64,000 nucleotides of DNA from Bacteroidota bacterium (lineage in GTDB: Bacteria; Bacteroidota; Bacteroidia; Sphingobacteriales; Sphingobacteriaceae). Every line of letters begins with the position of its first letter. Positions within the stretch are counted from its first letter, which is position 1. Made by a program: the position numbers and the translations under genes. A model generated the notes under the pieces. It ran no database searches. It worked only from the letters and a program-made list of their open reading frames with translations, and was not told the origin of the DNA. Location of the stretch: NCBI GenBank assembly GCA_023427985.1, contig JAEYZM010000032.1, positions 18,178 to 82,177 of the forward strand, written 5' to 3'. This document shows positions 50,369 through 59,220 of the stretch, one piece after another.

Positions 50369-51162
50369 TTTGTACTTATAAGGTAATAGACGCAGGTGGT
50401 CACAAAATTTCTTAAAAAAGGAATTTCTTTAACTATAGGAAGCTGTAAACGGGGTTCTAGCTTGAATTTATACTTATATATTGGGTTAATCAAATAATGA
50501 TTCTTGTTAATTATTTGATATCCAGTACGCCCTACAATTCGCTCGAAACGCTCTATACTAATTCCAGTATCCTTAATTTCCAACAATTCTTGTACTGCTG
50601 CAGGCTCCTCTCCTGCTTTTTCTAGTATCCATTTATAAAGACCAGCTGGCAACAAATGATAATATGGCAATTTGCTTAGCCATTTGTTTTTACATATTTG
50701 CTGATGCCCACCAAATGGCATGTACCAAGGCGGGAAACCAAAGAAAATCACCCCATCTTTAGCCAAATATTTATGCAATTGTGCTATGATTTTTTCTTGA
50801 TCTGGAATATGTTCAATGGAATCCTTTAAAATTATAACATCGAAAGCATTGGCAAAATCCTTTTCAAAATCGACATCATATATATTCTTGGCAATGAATC
50901 GAGCCAAACCCTTGTCCACATACTCCTGCATATATCGCTCTGCTTTCGCCACCCGTTCAGGACTTAAGTCGACCCCAACTACTTTACAATTTCTTTCAGT
51001 AAAAGCTTTCAATACCCCTCCTTCTCCGCAACCAATCTCCATCACTCGAGTATTTTCATCGATTTTCTTCGCTTGTTCAATAAATGGAAGTACGTAATTC
51101 TTAGAGTTTTCGTATTGCTGATTGAAATAGGTATCCCAGTCGGTATGAAATTCAAATGCCAT
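50362..51162 (-). CDS. SAM-dependent methyltransferase
   Basis: 266 residues. Class I Rossmann methyltransferase: motif I VMEIGCGEGGVLKAF, acidic motif II VVGVDLSPERVAKAERY, motif IV DVIILKDSIEHIPDQEKIIA, and GVIFFGFPPWYMPFGGHQQI. The C-terminal part carries LLPAGLYKWILEKAG. Small-molecule or sugar/lipid methylation is possible; the substrate is unknown. The last codons (ISTKY) and stop come from the heptamer array at 50310-50368, so the natural C-terminus may have been changed by the repeat. Confidence 0.88.
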   Translation of the reverse strand: MAFEFHTDWDTYFNQQYENSKNYVLPFIEQAKKIDENTRVMEIGCGEGGVLKAFTERNCKVVGVDLSPERVAKAERYMQEYVDKGLARFIAKNIYDVDFEKDFANAFDVIILKDSIEHIPDQEKIIAQLHKYLAKDGVIFFGFPPWYMPFGGHQQICKNKWLSKLPYYHLLPAGLYKWILEKAGEEPAAVQELLEIKDTGISIERFERIVGRTGYQIINKNHYLINPIYKYKFKLEPRLQLPIVKEIPFLRNFVTTCVYYLISTKY

Positions 51163-51180
51163 GTGGCGAATATAGAAAAA

Positions 51181-51208
51181 ATTAAGAATTAAGAATTATG
51201 AGTTAAGA
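51181..51208. repeat. heptamer array RTTAAGA x4
   Basis: ATTAAGA, ATTAAGA, ATTATGA, GTTAAGA between the divergent methyltransferase and dnaX genes. Read one register over, the unit is GAATTAA, close to GTATTAA of the 50310 array. Confidence 0.65.
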
Positions 51209-51270
51209 ACGATTTTGAGATGAAATAAAATCTCAATTGCAATTCGGATTTTATTATTATTTTCGCTCCG

Positions 51271-52416
51271 ATGGAGAACTTTATTGTTTCAGCGAGGAAA
51301 TACAGGCCGGCAACTTTCGATACCGTTGTAGGTCAATCACATATCACCAATACTTTAAAAAACGCGATTAAAAACAATCACCTGGCGCAAGCCTTTTTAT
51401 TCTGCGGACCTAGAGGTGTTGGAAAGACTACCTGTGCACGTATTTTAGCTAAAACAATAAACTGCACGAATCCAAGTGCCGAAATGGAAGCTTGCGATCA
51501 GTGTGAGTCTTGTGTTTCATTTAGAAATGGCACATCACTCAACATTCATGAGCTCGATGCTGCTTCAAACAACTCAGTTGACGATATTCGAAACCTTGTA
51601 GAACAAGTTCGATTCGCTCCACCATCAGGAAAATATAAAATCTATATCATAGACGAGGTGCACATGCTAACCACAAGTGCATTCAATGCATTCCTTAAAA
51701 CTTTAGAGGAACCACCTTCGTATGCGATTTTTATTTTAGCAACAACTGAAAAACACAAAATCATTCCAACGATTCTTTCGCGTTGTCAGATTTTCGATTT
51801 CAACAGAATTCAAATAGAAGACATCGCAAGTCATCTTGCATATATTTCAAAAAACGAAAGCATTGAAGCAGAACCCGAAGCGCTACACATTATTGCTCAA
51901 AAGGCCGATGGTGCTTTGCGTGACGCATTATCGATATTCGACCAAAACGTTTCTTTTGCGGGTCAGCATTTGACGTATCAATCGGTAATCGACAATCTGA
52001 ATATTTTAGATTACGATTATTATTTCAAAATCACCGATGCTATTTTAAACGAAAGCATCAAAGATGCCTTGATCATTTTCGATGAAATTTTACGAAAAGG
52101 CTTCGATGGTAATAATTGCATCATCGGCCTAAGCGAACATTTAAGAAATTTATTGGTGTGTAAAGATGTAGCAACTGTTAAACTTTTGAAAGTAAGCGAG
52201 CAGGTGAAACAACGATACATAGAACAATCGCAAAAAGCAAGCAGCTCCTTGTTGTTATCGGCTTTGCAAATTGCGAATCAATGCGACATCCATTATAAAA
52301 CCAGCAAGAATCAGCGTTTACACGTTGAGCTTGCACTAATAAAGATGTGCCATATCTTATCGGCTTTGAATTTGGCTCAACTTCCAGCAGACTCGCTGGC
52401 AGTAAAAAAAAAATGA
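51271..52416 (+). CDS. dnaX: DNA polymerase III clamp-loader subunit, gamma-length product
   Basis: 381 residues in the zero frame. AAA+ clamp loader: SARKYRPATFDTVVGQSHIT, Walker A CGPRGVGKTTCARIL, four zinc cysteines (the first in NCTNPS, then EACDQCESC), Walker B IYIIDEVHML, sensor 1 FILATTEKHKIIPTILSRCQ, and the domain III helices to about residue 365. The frame ends VKKK-stop within an A10 tract, exactly where gamma ends in bacteria that make both gamma and tau. The rest of the gene continues in the -1 frame (next entry). Confidence 0.93.
   Translation: MENFIVSARKYRPATFDTVVGQSHITNTLKNAIKNNHLAQAFLFCGPRGVGKTTCARILAKTINCTNPSAEMEACDQCESCVSFRNGTSLNIHELDAASNNSVDDIRNLVEQVRFAPPSGKYKIYIIDEVHMLTTSAFNAFLKTLEEPPSYAIFILATTEKHKIIPTILSRCQIFDFNRIQIEDIASHLAYISKNESIEAEPEALHIIAQKADGALRDALSIFDQNVSFAGQHLTYQSVIDNLNILDYDYYFKITDAILNESIKDALIIFDEILRKGFDGNNCIIGLSEHLRNLLVCKDVATVKLLKVSEQVKQRYIEQSQKASSSLLLSALQIANQCDIHYKTSKNQRLHVELALIKMCHILSALNLAQLPADSLAVKKK
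52404..52413 (+). other. A10 slippery tract in dnaX
   Basis: Ten consecutive A (zero frame GTA AAA AAA AAA TGA). One extra A in the mRNA, or a -1 ribosomal slip, changes the reading to AAA AAA AAA ATG ACC and enters the tau frame. No strong downstream hairpin is evident, which favours transcriptional slippage over ribosomal frameshifting. Confidence 0.65.
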
Positions 52417-53033
52417 CCGATGAGGCTGTAAGCTCAAAACAAGAAGAAAATAAATTAGTCGCTAACACATCGGCAGGAGATACGAATGTCGATGTTACTA
52501 AAAAGGAAATTTCTCAAGACGCCAACACATCGGCAGTCCCAAAACCTAGTTCAGGTATAAAGAAAACTGCGGCTATGAAACTGCCTAGCTTGCAGGACAT
52601 CAAATCGGGGAATATGCAACCGATTGTGGAGGAAGTAAAAGATGAAGAGGAGAATTTGCCTAATAATCCTTTCGATGAATTCGATTTTAATCAGGCTTGG
52701 GAGCTTTGTGTGAACAAGGTGATGGAGAAAAATCAACGTTCCTTAAATGCGATGATTCAGGCTGCAAAACCGAAGGTCGATTTAGAGAATTTCAAAGCGA
52801 ATATAGTTTTTCATAATAAAATTCAGCACGAATTGTTTTTAGCAGAGAAGCCTTATTTTATTGGGCTTATACGAGAGAAACTGCAAAATTTCAGTTTCGA
52901 TTTCGATGTTGTTGTTGATACAAAAGACGATGAATTGGTTCCTTATACCAATAGCGATAAATTCAAAGCAATGTCGGCAAAAAACCCTGCCTTATTGAAA
53001 CTGCGCGAACAATTTGGTCTCGACATTAATTAA
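52405..53033 (+). CDS. dnaX: DnaX tau-specific C-terminal part, -1 frame
   Basis: About 209 codons continuing dnaX in the -1 frame from the A10 tract; an ATG at 52413 could also start it alone. A polar linker (EAVSSKQEENKLVANTSAGD; the NTSA block occurs twice, encoded by near-identical 15-mers at 52461 and 52521) is followed by a folded C-terminal domain (FDFNQAWELCVNKVMEKNQR, VFHNKIQHELFLAEKPYFIG, NPALLKLREQFGLDIN) of the kind that ends tau and contacts the polymerase. The joined tau is about 586 residues, normal for Bacteroidota DnaX. Confidence 0.8.
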
Positions 53034-53065
53034 TTATTTTATTAGCCTTTATTGCTGAAAAATAA

Positions 53066-53073
53066 TAACTTTG
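53066..53073 (+). promoter_or_regulatory. -7 box of icd
   Basis: TAACTTTG, 22 bases before the icd ATG. No clear -33 element. Confidence 0.4.
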
Positions 53074-53095
53074 GCTTCAATTTTTTAAGACGTAT

Positions 53096-54319
53096 ATGGC
53101 TAAGATAAAAGTAATTAATCCCGTTGTAGAGCTTGACGGCGATGAGATGACACGCATCATCTGGAAATTCATTAAAGACAAATTGATTTTACCTTATTTG
53201 GAAGTTGATATAAAATATTTCGATTTAGGTATTGAGTACAGAGATCAAACAAACGATCAAGTAACCATTGATGCTGCAGAAGCAATTAAAAAATACAATG
53301 TAGGGATCAAATGTGCAACCATTACTCCCGATGAAGCACGTGTAAAAGAGTTCAACTTAAAACAAATGTGGAAGTCGCCAAATGGTACTATCCGTAATAT
53401 TTTAGATGGAACTGTTTTCCGCGAGCCAATTGTAATGAAAAATATTCCTCGTTTGGTTCCAAACTGGACTGCTCCAATTTGTATTGGTCGACATGCATTT
53501 GGTGATCAATATAGAGCTACAGATTTTGTAACAAAAGGCAAAGGAAAGTTAACCATTAAATTTGAAGGGGAAGATGGAACAGTGATTGAGCACGAAGTAT
53601 TCAATTTCAAAGGAGATGGTGTTGCGTTAGCAATGTACAACACAGAAGAATCGATCAAAGGTTTCGCAAGAGCTTGTTTCAATCAGGCATTGATGAAAAA
53701 CTGGCCATTATACTTATCGACAAAAAATACCATTTTGAAAAAATACGATGGTCGATTCAAAGATATTTTCGAAGAGATTTATCAGAATGAATTCAAGACT
53801 AAGTTCGATGCTGCGGGTATTACTTATGAGCACCGCTTAATTGACGACATGGTAGCATCGGCATTAAAATGGAACGGTAATTTTGTTTGGGCATGTAAAA
53901 ACTACGATGGCGACGTACAGTCGGATACGGTTGCTCAAGGCTTTGGTTCATTAGGATTGATGACCTCTACCTTAGTAACTCCAGATGGAAAAACGATGGA
54001 AGCAGAAGCTGCGCATGGTACAGTAACGCGTCATTATAGAGATCACCAAAACGGCAAGCCAACTTCTACGAATCCAATTGCATCAATTTTCGCATGGACA
54101 CAAGGTTTAGCATTTAGAGGTAAACTTGACAACAACGAAGAATTGATTCATTTCTGCAAAACCTTAGAAAGAGTTTGCGTTGATGTGGTTGAGTCGGGCA
54201 AAATGACAAAAGACTTAGCTGTTTGTATCCATGGCAACAAAGTAAATCATGGTGAACACTATCTTTACACAGAAGAATTCTTAAATGAAATTGATGTTGC
54301 GTTAAAAGCAGCATTGTAA
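53096..54319 (+). CDS. icd: NADP-dependent isocitrate dehydrogenase
   Basis: 407 residues, eukaryote-like (homodimeric subfamily II) form. VVELDGDEMTRIIWKFIKDK, TITPDEARVKEFNLKQMWKS, PNGTIRNILDGTVFREPIV, CIGRHAFGDQYRATD, LIDDMVASALKWNGNFVWAC, NYDGDVQSDTVAQGFGSLGL and EAAHGTVTRHYRDH. Oxidises isocitrate to 2-oxoglutarate with NADP in the TCA cycle. It has its own intrinsic terminator at 54328. Confidence 0.98.
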   Translation: MAKIKVINPVVELDGDEMTRIIWKFIKDKLILPYLEVDIKYFDLGIEYRDQTNDQVTIDAAEAIKKYNVGIKCATITPDEARVKEFNLKQMWKSPNGTIRNILDGTVFREPIVMKNIPRLVPNWTAPICIGRHAFGDQYRATDFVTKGKGKLTIKFEGEDGTVIEHEVFNFKGDGVALAMYNTEESIKGFARACFNQALMKNWPLYLSTKNTILKKYDGRFKDIFEEIYQNEFKTKFDAAGITYEHRLIDDMVASALKWNGNFVWACKNYDGDVQSDTVAQGFGSLGLMTSTLVTPDGKTMEAEAAHGTVTRHYRDHQNGKPTSTNPIASIFAWTQGLAFRGKLDNNEELIHFCKTLERVCVDVVESGKMTKDLAVCIHGNKVNHGEHYLYTEEFLNEIDVALKAAL

Positions 54320-54327
54320 AAATAGAG

Positions 54328-54355
54328 AAGGAGGATTGATCAAATCCTCCTTTTT
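54328..54355 (+). terminator. intrinsic terminator of icd
   Basis: AAGGAGGATT (54328-54337)/AATCCTCCTT (54343-54352), 5-base loop, then T-rich. It may also serve the convergent gene ending at 54376. Confidence 0.85.
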
Positions 54356-54375
54356 CTTTTGGTTTGTTGGTTTGG

Positions 54376-56361
54376 TTATTTAGATATTAAAATTTTACTT
54401 ACATAAGTATTATTCACGTCACTTATCCATATAAAATATATTCCATTCTTCAATTCATTCGTTGATATAGTTTGAACACCAGCCTCGAAACTCTTAGTAA
54501 ATACTATACTTCCAAGCGCATCTACAATTTTCAATTCCGATCTATTGTTCAAAATAAAATTGAATTCCGATGTAGCAGGGTTTGGATACACAGAGATGCT
54601 TTTATGTTTAATTGAATTAACTCCTACTACTACAACGTTTACACATTCACTCGTATCGACACAAGAATTTTTATTGAGTATCACTGCATAATTACCAGTT
54701 ACACTTGCTGTAAACGTCTGATTTGTTTCGTTTACTATTGGAGTATTGTTATCACAATTAATCCATTGATAAGTTGTACCTGCTTCTGACTCTACAGCGC
54801 TTAATACATTATTGTTTTTGGTAACATCGGCATTCAAAGTATCAATTGTTAAATGCAAAGTGATAATACTATCGCAGCCTGCTGAATTTGCAATTATATG
54901 CGTTGCGGAATCTGTATTAGAAGTATAGGTTTGTCCATTGATCCATGTAAAACTACCACATGCCTTGATTGTGTCAAATGCAAATGTATTGGTGCATCCA
55001 CCTCCAGAATTAGGTCTTCTCAATTCAGGATACGTTTGACCTTCTGTAATGGTCCAAATGGTATCAAAATTCCAGACTGAAAAATTTGCAGCAGATTTCA
55101 TTTGCACATCGCTAAGTCCTGTTACGATTTGGGAATTGGTTTGATCTAAAAATATTCCTTGTAATCCCGATGAGCTATCTATATTCCAAAAGCAATTGTA
55201 AATTTTTGCAGAATCATTATTATCAACAACATTTGTATGTACGAAACCTGCGCGATTCCCCATTGATGCAGTCATGTTTGCAACAGAATAGGCATTTCGT
55301 ATGCTAGCACCATCTTTATTTTCACCTGCAAATCCACCGAGTTTTGCGCTCGAATGATTGCCCGTATACGTCATATTTACATCGGCATAACAATCGGAAA
55401 TATTGCCTTCGTTCTCAGAAATAAATCCGCCAAATGCCCAAGTTCCTCCCGATAAAGTCATCGTACATTTTGTATAGGACCTTTTTATGAATCCAGAATT
55501 TAATACACCTATAAAACCACCTACGACAGAATTTCCAGAAACATTACCTGTAGAATAACATAATTCAACATTGCCAGCTTGCATTCTGCCAATAAATCCG
55601 CCGATACTATAAAGTGTATTGTTTGAGGTTACATTTCCGGTAGCATACGAATTATAAACTAAACCACCAGACGAAGATATTTCACCAATTAGTCCGCCTG
55701 CATCTCCCAAGCTTGCAGTTACATTTCCTGTGGCATAAGAATTTATGATGTTTGCACCAGAACCAGCTAAACCTCCAACTTCTTCTGTTCCTCCTACTGT
55801 ACAGGAAGAATAGGAATTAATGATGTTAAATCCATTTCTGCCCACTAGCCCACCAGATGATTTTGTTCCATTTACAGTCCCTGTTGAATAACAATTGGCA
55901 ACAATACCGTTTTTATTACCTACTAATGCCCCTACTCGTTCGCCTCCAATTATAGCACAACTATCTAAACCAACATTTGAAATTGCTCCAATAGGATTGT
56001 TAAAATTCCCGAATAAGCCCACGCCGGTTGTACCTTGTCGAGCAATGTATAACTTAGAAATCTTAAACCCTTTACCATCGAATGTGCCTAAAAACGCTGT
56101 AGATGTAGTAGGACCAATTGGTTCAAATCCCATTCCAGAATTCCAGGTCGATGTTACCGCGGCATCTATATTCTGGGTTAAAATAAAGTGTTTGTCTAAA
56201 GCCGTGTTCATAGCTTGTAACTGAGTCACATTTGAAATCTGATACGGATCCTCAACTGTACCTGTGCCACCAGCAAACTGTGCCAAAAGCAGTTCGGCAT
56301 TTAATGTAAAGACTGAAATCAAAAATATTTTCAGAACTTTTAAGTGTAATGGTTTAGTCAT
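54376..56361 (-). CDS. GLUG-repeat surface protein with type IX sorting domain
   Basis: 661 residues. Signal peptide (ILISVFTLNAELLLAQ). Residues about 20-430 are GLUG-type repeats (IANCYSTGTVNGTKSSGGLVG, YNSYATGNVTSNNTLYSIGG) that form a beta-helix stalk. Then comes a Cys-containing segment (FDTIKACGSFTWINGQTYTS, the SprB/HYR-like repeat seen in Bacteroidota) and a C-terminal type IX secretion sorting domain (ISVYPNPATSEFNFIL, ELKNGIYFIWIS). It is probably an adhesin or surface filament exported by the Por/T9SS machinery. Ligand unknown. Confidence 0.9.
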   Translation of the reverse strand: MTKPLHLKVLKIFLISVFTLNAELLLAQFAGGTGTVEDPYQISNVTQLQAMNTALDKHFILTQNIDAAVTSTWNSGMGFEPIGPTTSTAFLGTFDGKGFKISKLYIARQGTTGVGLFGNFNNPIGAISNVGLDSCAIIGGERVGALVGNKNGIVANCYSTGTVNGTKSSGGLVGRNGFNIINSYSSCTVGGTEEVGGLAGSGANIINSYATGNVTASLGDAGGLIGEISSSGGLVYNSYATGNVTSNNTLYSIGGFIGRMQAGNVELCYSTGNVSGNSVVGGFIGVLNSGFIKRSYTKCTMTLSGGTWAFGGFISENEGNISDCYADVNMTYTGNHSSAKLGGFAGENKDGASIRNAYSVANMTASMGNRAGFVHTNVVDNNDSAKIYNCFWNIDSSSGLQGIFLDQTNSQIVTGLSDVQMKSAANFSVWNFDTIWTITEGQTYPELRRPNSGGGCTNTFAFDTIKACGSFTWINGQTYTSNTDSATHIIANSAGCDSIITLHLTIDTLNADVTKNNNVLSAVESEAGTTYQWINCDNNTPIVNETNQTFTASVTGNYAVILNKNSCVDTSECVNVVVVGVNSIKHKSISVYPNPATSEFNFILNNRSELKIVDALGSIVFTKSFEAGVQTISTNELKNGIYFIWISDVNNTYVSKILISK

Positions 56362-56505
56362 AATAATTTGTTTAGTTTATACAAAATTACTGCCCTACCT
56401 ATAGCACTGAAATACTACATATGATGTATTTTAAAATATGCTAATAAAATATTTTTAGCTGTATTTCATTAATATTCCTATATTTAATAAACTAAATTAA
56501 TTCAA

Positions 56506-57039
56506 ATGAAAAACTTATTAATTCTATTGTGCTTGTGTTTGGGCTTAAGTGTTGCCACTGCTAAAAAAGAAGCGGAATTCGTTAAAAATTGGAAGTTAAA
56601 ATCGATGAATGGGATCGATGTGAAATCCGATTGCAGTATGAAAATCACACCAAACGGCACCTTCGTAGGTAAAGGTTTTTGCAATAACTTCACGGGCAAT
56701 CTCGCTTTCGACGGAAAGAAAAAAGTAACATGCAATCAGAATATTGCTTCTACCAAAAAACTTTGTGCTGAAAATATGGAAGCAGAAAATGAGTTTTTTA
56801 GCACATTGAAAAAAGTAGATGCTTATGAAATTGACGACGATCTTTTGTATTTCAAATCAGAGAAACAAATCATTTTAGTTTTCGAACGAATCATAGAACC
56901 TAAGAAAACTAAAAAGCAATTAAAGGCTGAAGCTGAAGAAGCAAAACGTAAAGCAGAAGAAGAAAAAATAAAAGCAGAACAGGCAGCGAAAGAGGCTAAG
57001 AAGAATGGTAAGGGAGCTAAAAAAGAAAAAGGGAAATAG
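56506..57039 (+). CDS. META-domain exported protein with charged tail
   Basis: 177 residues. Signal peptide (LLILLCLCLGLSVATA). META/HslJ-like domain at about 20-130: FVKNWKLKSMNGIDVKSDCS, FVGKGFCNNFTGNLAFDG, CAENMEAENEFFSTLKKVDA, YFKSEKQIILVFERI. The tail from about 135 is Lys/Glu/Ala-rich (QLKAEAEEAKRKAEEEKIKA), a single charged helix or coiled coil, unusual for META proteins. Periplasmic; function unknown beyond association with stress in enteric HslJ. Confidence 0.82.
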   Translation: MKNLLILLCLCLGLSVATAKKEAEFVKNWKLKSMNGIDVKSDCSMKITPNGTFVGKGFCNNFTGNLAFDGKKKVTCNQNIASTKKLCAENMEAENEFFSTLKKVDAYEIDDDLLYFKSEKQIILVFERIIEPKKTKKQLKAEAEEAKRKAEEEKIKAEQAAKEAKKNGKGAKKEKGK

Positions 57040-57046
57040 GGATGTA

Positions 57047-57081
57047 GTAGTTAGTAGTTAGTATTGAGTACTGAGTAATGG
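57047..57081. repeat. heptamer array, five units
   Basis: GTAGTTA, GTAGTTA, GTATTGA, GTACTGA, GTAATGG in exact 7-base register, 8 bases after the META gene stop and before the esterase gene. Confidence 0.7.
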
Positions 57082-57108
57082 GATTTACTTGCAATTAACT
57101 AAATTAAT

Positions 57109-58389
57109 ATGATGAGAAGATTTACCTTTATATTATTTCTTTTATGTACTTATCAATTGACTTTGGCACAATGTGTTGGAGGTAATCGATATTACAGCAA
57201 TATCTTCGAATACGATTCGGTGATGAACATAAAATTCGGCGCGAACGTTACGGCTAGCACTTCCACTCCTCAAGATTTATTACTCGATATTTATTTACCT
57301 AAAAACGATACTCTAAACAAAAGACCTGTGATATTTTTCACGCACGGTGGTTCCTTTTTATTTGGTTCAAAATCGGATGGCGATGTGGTGTATCTCTGCA
57401 GAGAATTTGCTAAAAAAGGATACGTGTGCATCTCTCAAGATTACAGAACCGGCATGGAAAGTTTCGACGCTACATCAGCTGCACGAGCAGTTTGGAGAGC
57501 AATGCAAGATGGTAGAGCAGCAGTGCGCTATATGAAAGCGAATGCATCGACCTACAATATTGACACCAATATGATAATTTACGGTGGATCTTCGGCTGGA
57601 GGATTTACTGCTTTGCACTTGGCGTTTTTGGACAAACCAAATGAAGTATTGCCAACTATCGACACTAGTGCATACACAGGTTCAGGGAGTACTGGACTTG
57701 GTAATTTTAAAGGGACTACGAACGATTTGCCAAACACCTCGAATGTACATGCGGTAATAAATTTATGCGGTGCAATTGGCGATACCAGTTGGATAGAGCC
57801 AAGCGACATTTCAATTCCAGTAATCAATATGCACGGAACTGCGGACGCAACCGTACCCTATGGAACTGCAATTATCAAATTACTTAACACCATTCCCTTG
57901 TTGAAGGTCGATGGTAGCGCTAGTATTCGTAAGAAATTAAATCAAGCCAATCATCCAAATTATTTTTACACTTATTGTGGTGCGGATCATGTGCCTTATG
58001 CAGGTTTGAGTACAGTGCAACGCGATTGGATGAAAAAGACTGTCGACTTTCTAACAAAACATTTGTATGAAGACGTATTAAAATGTGGCTCATCCAATAT
58101 TGTTATCAACGAAATAGATAGTGCTGATTGCCTTGCAAGTACTGTAAAATATAGCTTTTCGGATGATTTTAAATTATATCCAAATCCAACTGAGCGCGAT
58201 TTACATGTTCAATCAGAAACAACCATTACAAGTATTGAAATTTACGACAATACTTCAAAATTAATCATGACTGCACGTCCAATGTCAAAAGATTTTTCGG
58301 TCGATGTAGAAGCATTATTCAATGGTGTTTATATATTGAAAGTCATTAGCGATAATAAAGTTTCCCATCAGAAATTTATTAAACATTAA
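57109..58389 (+). CDS. secreted alpha/beta-hydrolase esterase with type IX sorting domain
   Basis: 426 residues; the ATG at 57109 is followed by a second at 57112. Signal peptide (FTFILFLLCTYQLTLAQ). Carboxylesterase/BD-FAE-like fold: oxyanion motif FFTHGGSFLFGSKSD, nucleophile Ser in YGGSSAGGFTALH, Asp in MHGTADATVPYGTA, and His in CGADHVPYAG. The C-terminal sorting domain (FKLYPNPTERDLHVQSE, ALFNGVYILKVIS) sends it to the cell surface or medium through type IX secretion. Probable feruloyl/acetyl-ester or lipid esterase; substrate not determinable. Confidence 0.92.
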   Translation: MMRRFTFILFLLCTYQLTLAQCVGGNRYYSNIFEYDSVMNIKFGANVTASTSTPQDLLLDIYLPKNDTLNKRPVIFFTHGGSFLFGSKSDGDVVYLCREFAKKGYVCISQDYRTGMESFDATSAARAVWRAMQDGRAAVRYMKANASTYNIDTNMIIYGGSSAGGFTALHLAFLDKPNEVLPTIDTSAYTGSGSTGLGNFKGTTNDLPNTSNVHAVINLCGAIGDTSWIEPSDISIPVINMHGTADATVPYGTAIIKLLNTIPLLKVDGSASIRKKLNQANHPNYFYTYCGADHVPYAGLSTVQRDWMKKTVDFLTKHLYEDVLKCGSSNIVINEIDSADCLASTVKYSFSDDFKLYPNPTERDLHVQSETTITSIEIYDNTSKLIMTARPMSKDFSVDVEALFNGVYILKVISDNKVSHQKFIKH

Positions 58390-58390
58390 C

Positions 58391-58672
58391 ATGGAAGTAC
58401 TACATCTCGACGATAAGAAAAACGGAAAGTTTTTTATTTCAGAAGGCTCTAAAGTACTAGCTGAAATGACCTACGTTTGGGCTGGTGAGGACAAAATCAT
58501 TATTGACCATACCGATGTAAAACCAGAACTCAATGGAAAAGGAGCTGGAAAGCAATTACTATTTAAGGCGGTAGAATTTGCAAGAACTAATAAAATCAAA
58601 ATAATTCCATTGTGTCCTTTTGCAAAGAGCATGTTTGATAAATTGGAAGAAATTCGAGATGTTTTAGCATAA
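58391..58672 (+). CDS. small GNAT-like N-acetyltransferase (NATD1/YjdJ type)
   Basis: 93 residues. Minimal GNAT fold: FFISEGSKVLAEMTYVWAGE, IIDHTDVKPELNGKGAGKQL (acetyl-CoA loop) and FARTNKIKIIPLCPFAKSMF, the hallmark of the NATD1/YjdJ group. Starts one base after the esterase stop, so it is probably co-transcribed, though a shared role is doubtful. Substrate unknown. Confidence 0.88.
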   Translation: MEVLHLDDKKNGKFFISEGSKVLAEMTYVWAGEDKIIIDHTDVKPELNGKGAGKQLLFKAVEFARTNKIKIIPLCPFAKSMFDKLEEIRDVLA

Positions 58673-58752
58673 CAACTGGATAGTATTAGATTTAAGACTA
58701 AAAAGAAACATTTCATTTAATTTTTCGTATCGATTGAATAAAGCTTTTCAAT

Positions 58753-59220
58753 ATGACAAACGAACGCTTAAAAATGTGGATCGATTTAGGAAAGTGGTCC
58801 ATCGTTTCTGTGGGCTTAGTGCTCATGACAAAAATTATTGATTCGGGATTCAAAGACCGAGAAATTGGATTAAAAGAAATTACCGCATACGATAAATACA
58901 CAAAAATTATTACCGACAATAACAGATTAGCGGAGCGTAGAATGTTAGCGCAATTCTTTGCGAACGTAGCACCATCAGACAACATTCGAAAAGGATGGAA
59001 AAGATATTTCGATGTTATAGATAAAGAATACAATCATTATGTTGATTCTTTATCAATGAAGAAAACACAACTTCAGAATTTAGAATTGAAATTAATTAAA
59101 AGCAATACATCGACCGAAACACTTTTAGAAAAAAAGAAAATTGAGTCGGAAATTAATTCTCTCGAGAAGGAATTAAGGATTGAATATTCTAATATCGATT
59201 CTATAATTATTGATCAATAA
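58753..59220 (+). CDS. membrane-anchored coiled-coil protein, unknown function
   Basis: 155 residues. N-terminal transmembrane segment (WSIVSVGLVLMTKII), then a helical region and a long predicted coiled coil from about 100 (MKKTQLQNLELKLI, LEKKKIESEINSLEKELRIE). The 3' end overlaps the convergent RluA-type gene by 14 bases. I recognise no family. Confidence 0.65.
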   Translation: MTNERLKMWIDLGKWSIVSVGLVLMTKIIDSGFKDREIGLKEITAYDKYTKIITDNNRLAERRMLAQFFANVAPSDNIRKGWKRYFDVIDKEYNHYVDSLSMKKTQLQNLELKLIKSNTSTETLLEKKKIESEINSLEKELRIEYSNIDSIIIDQ

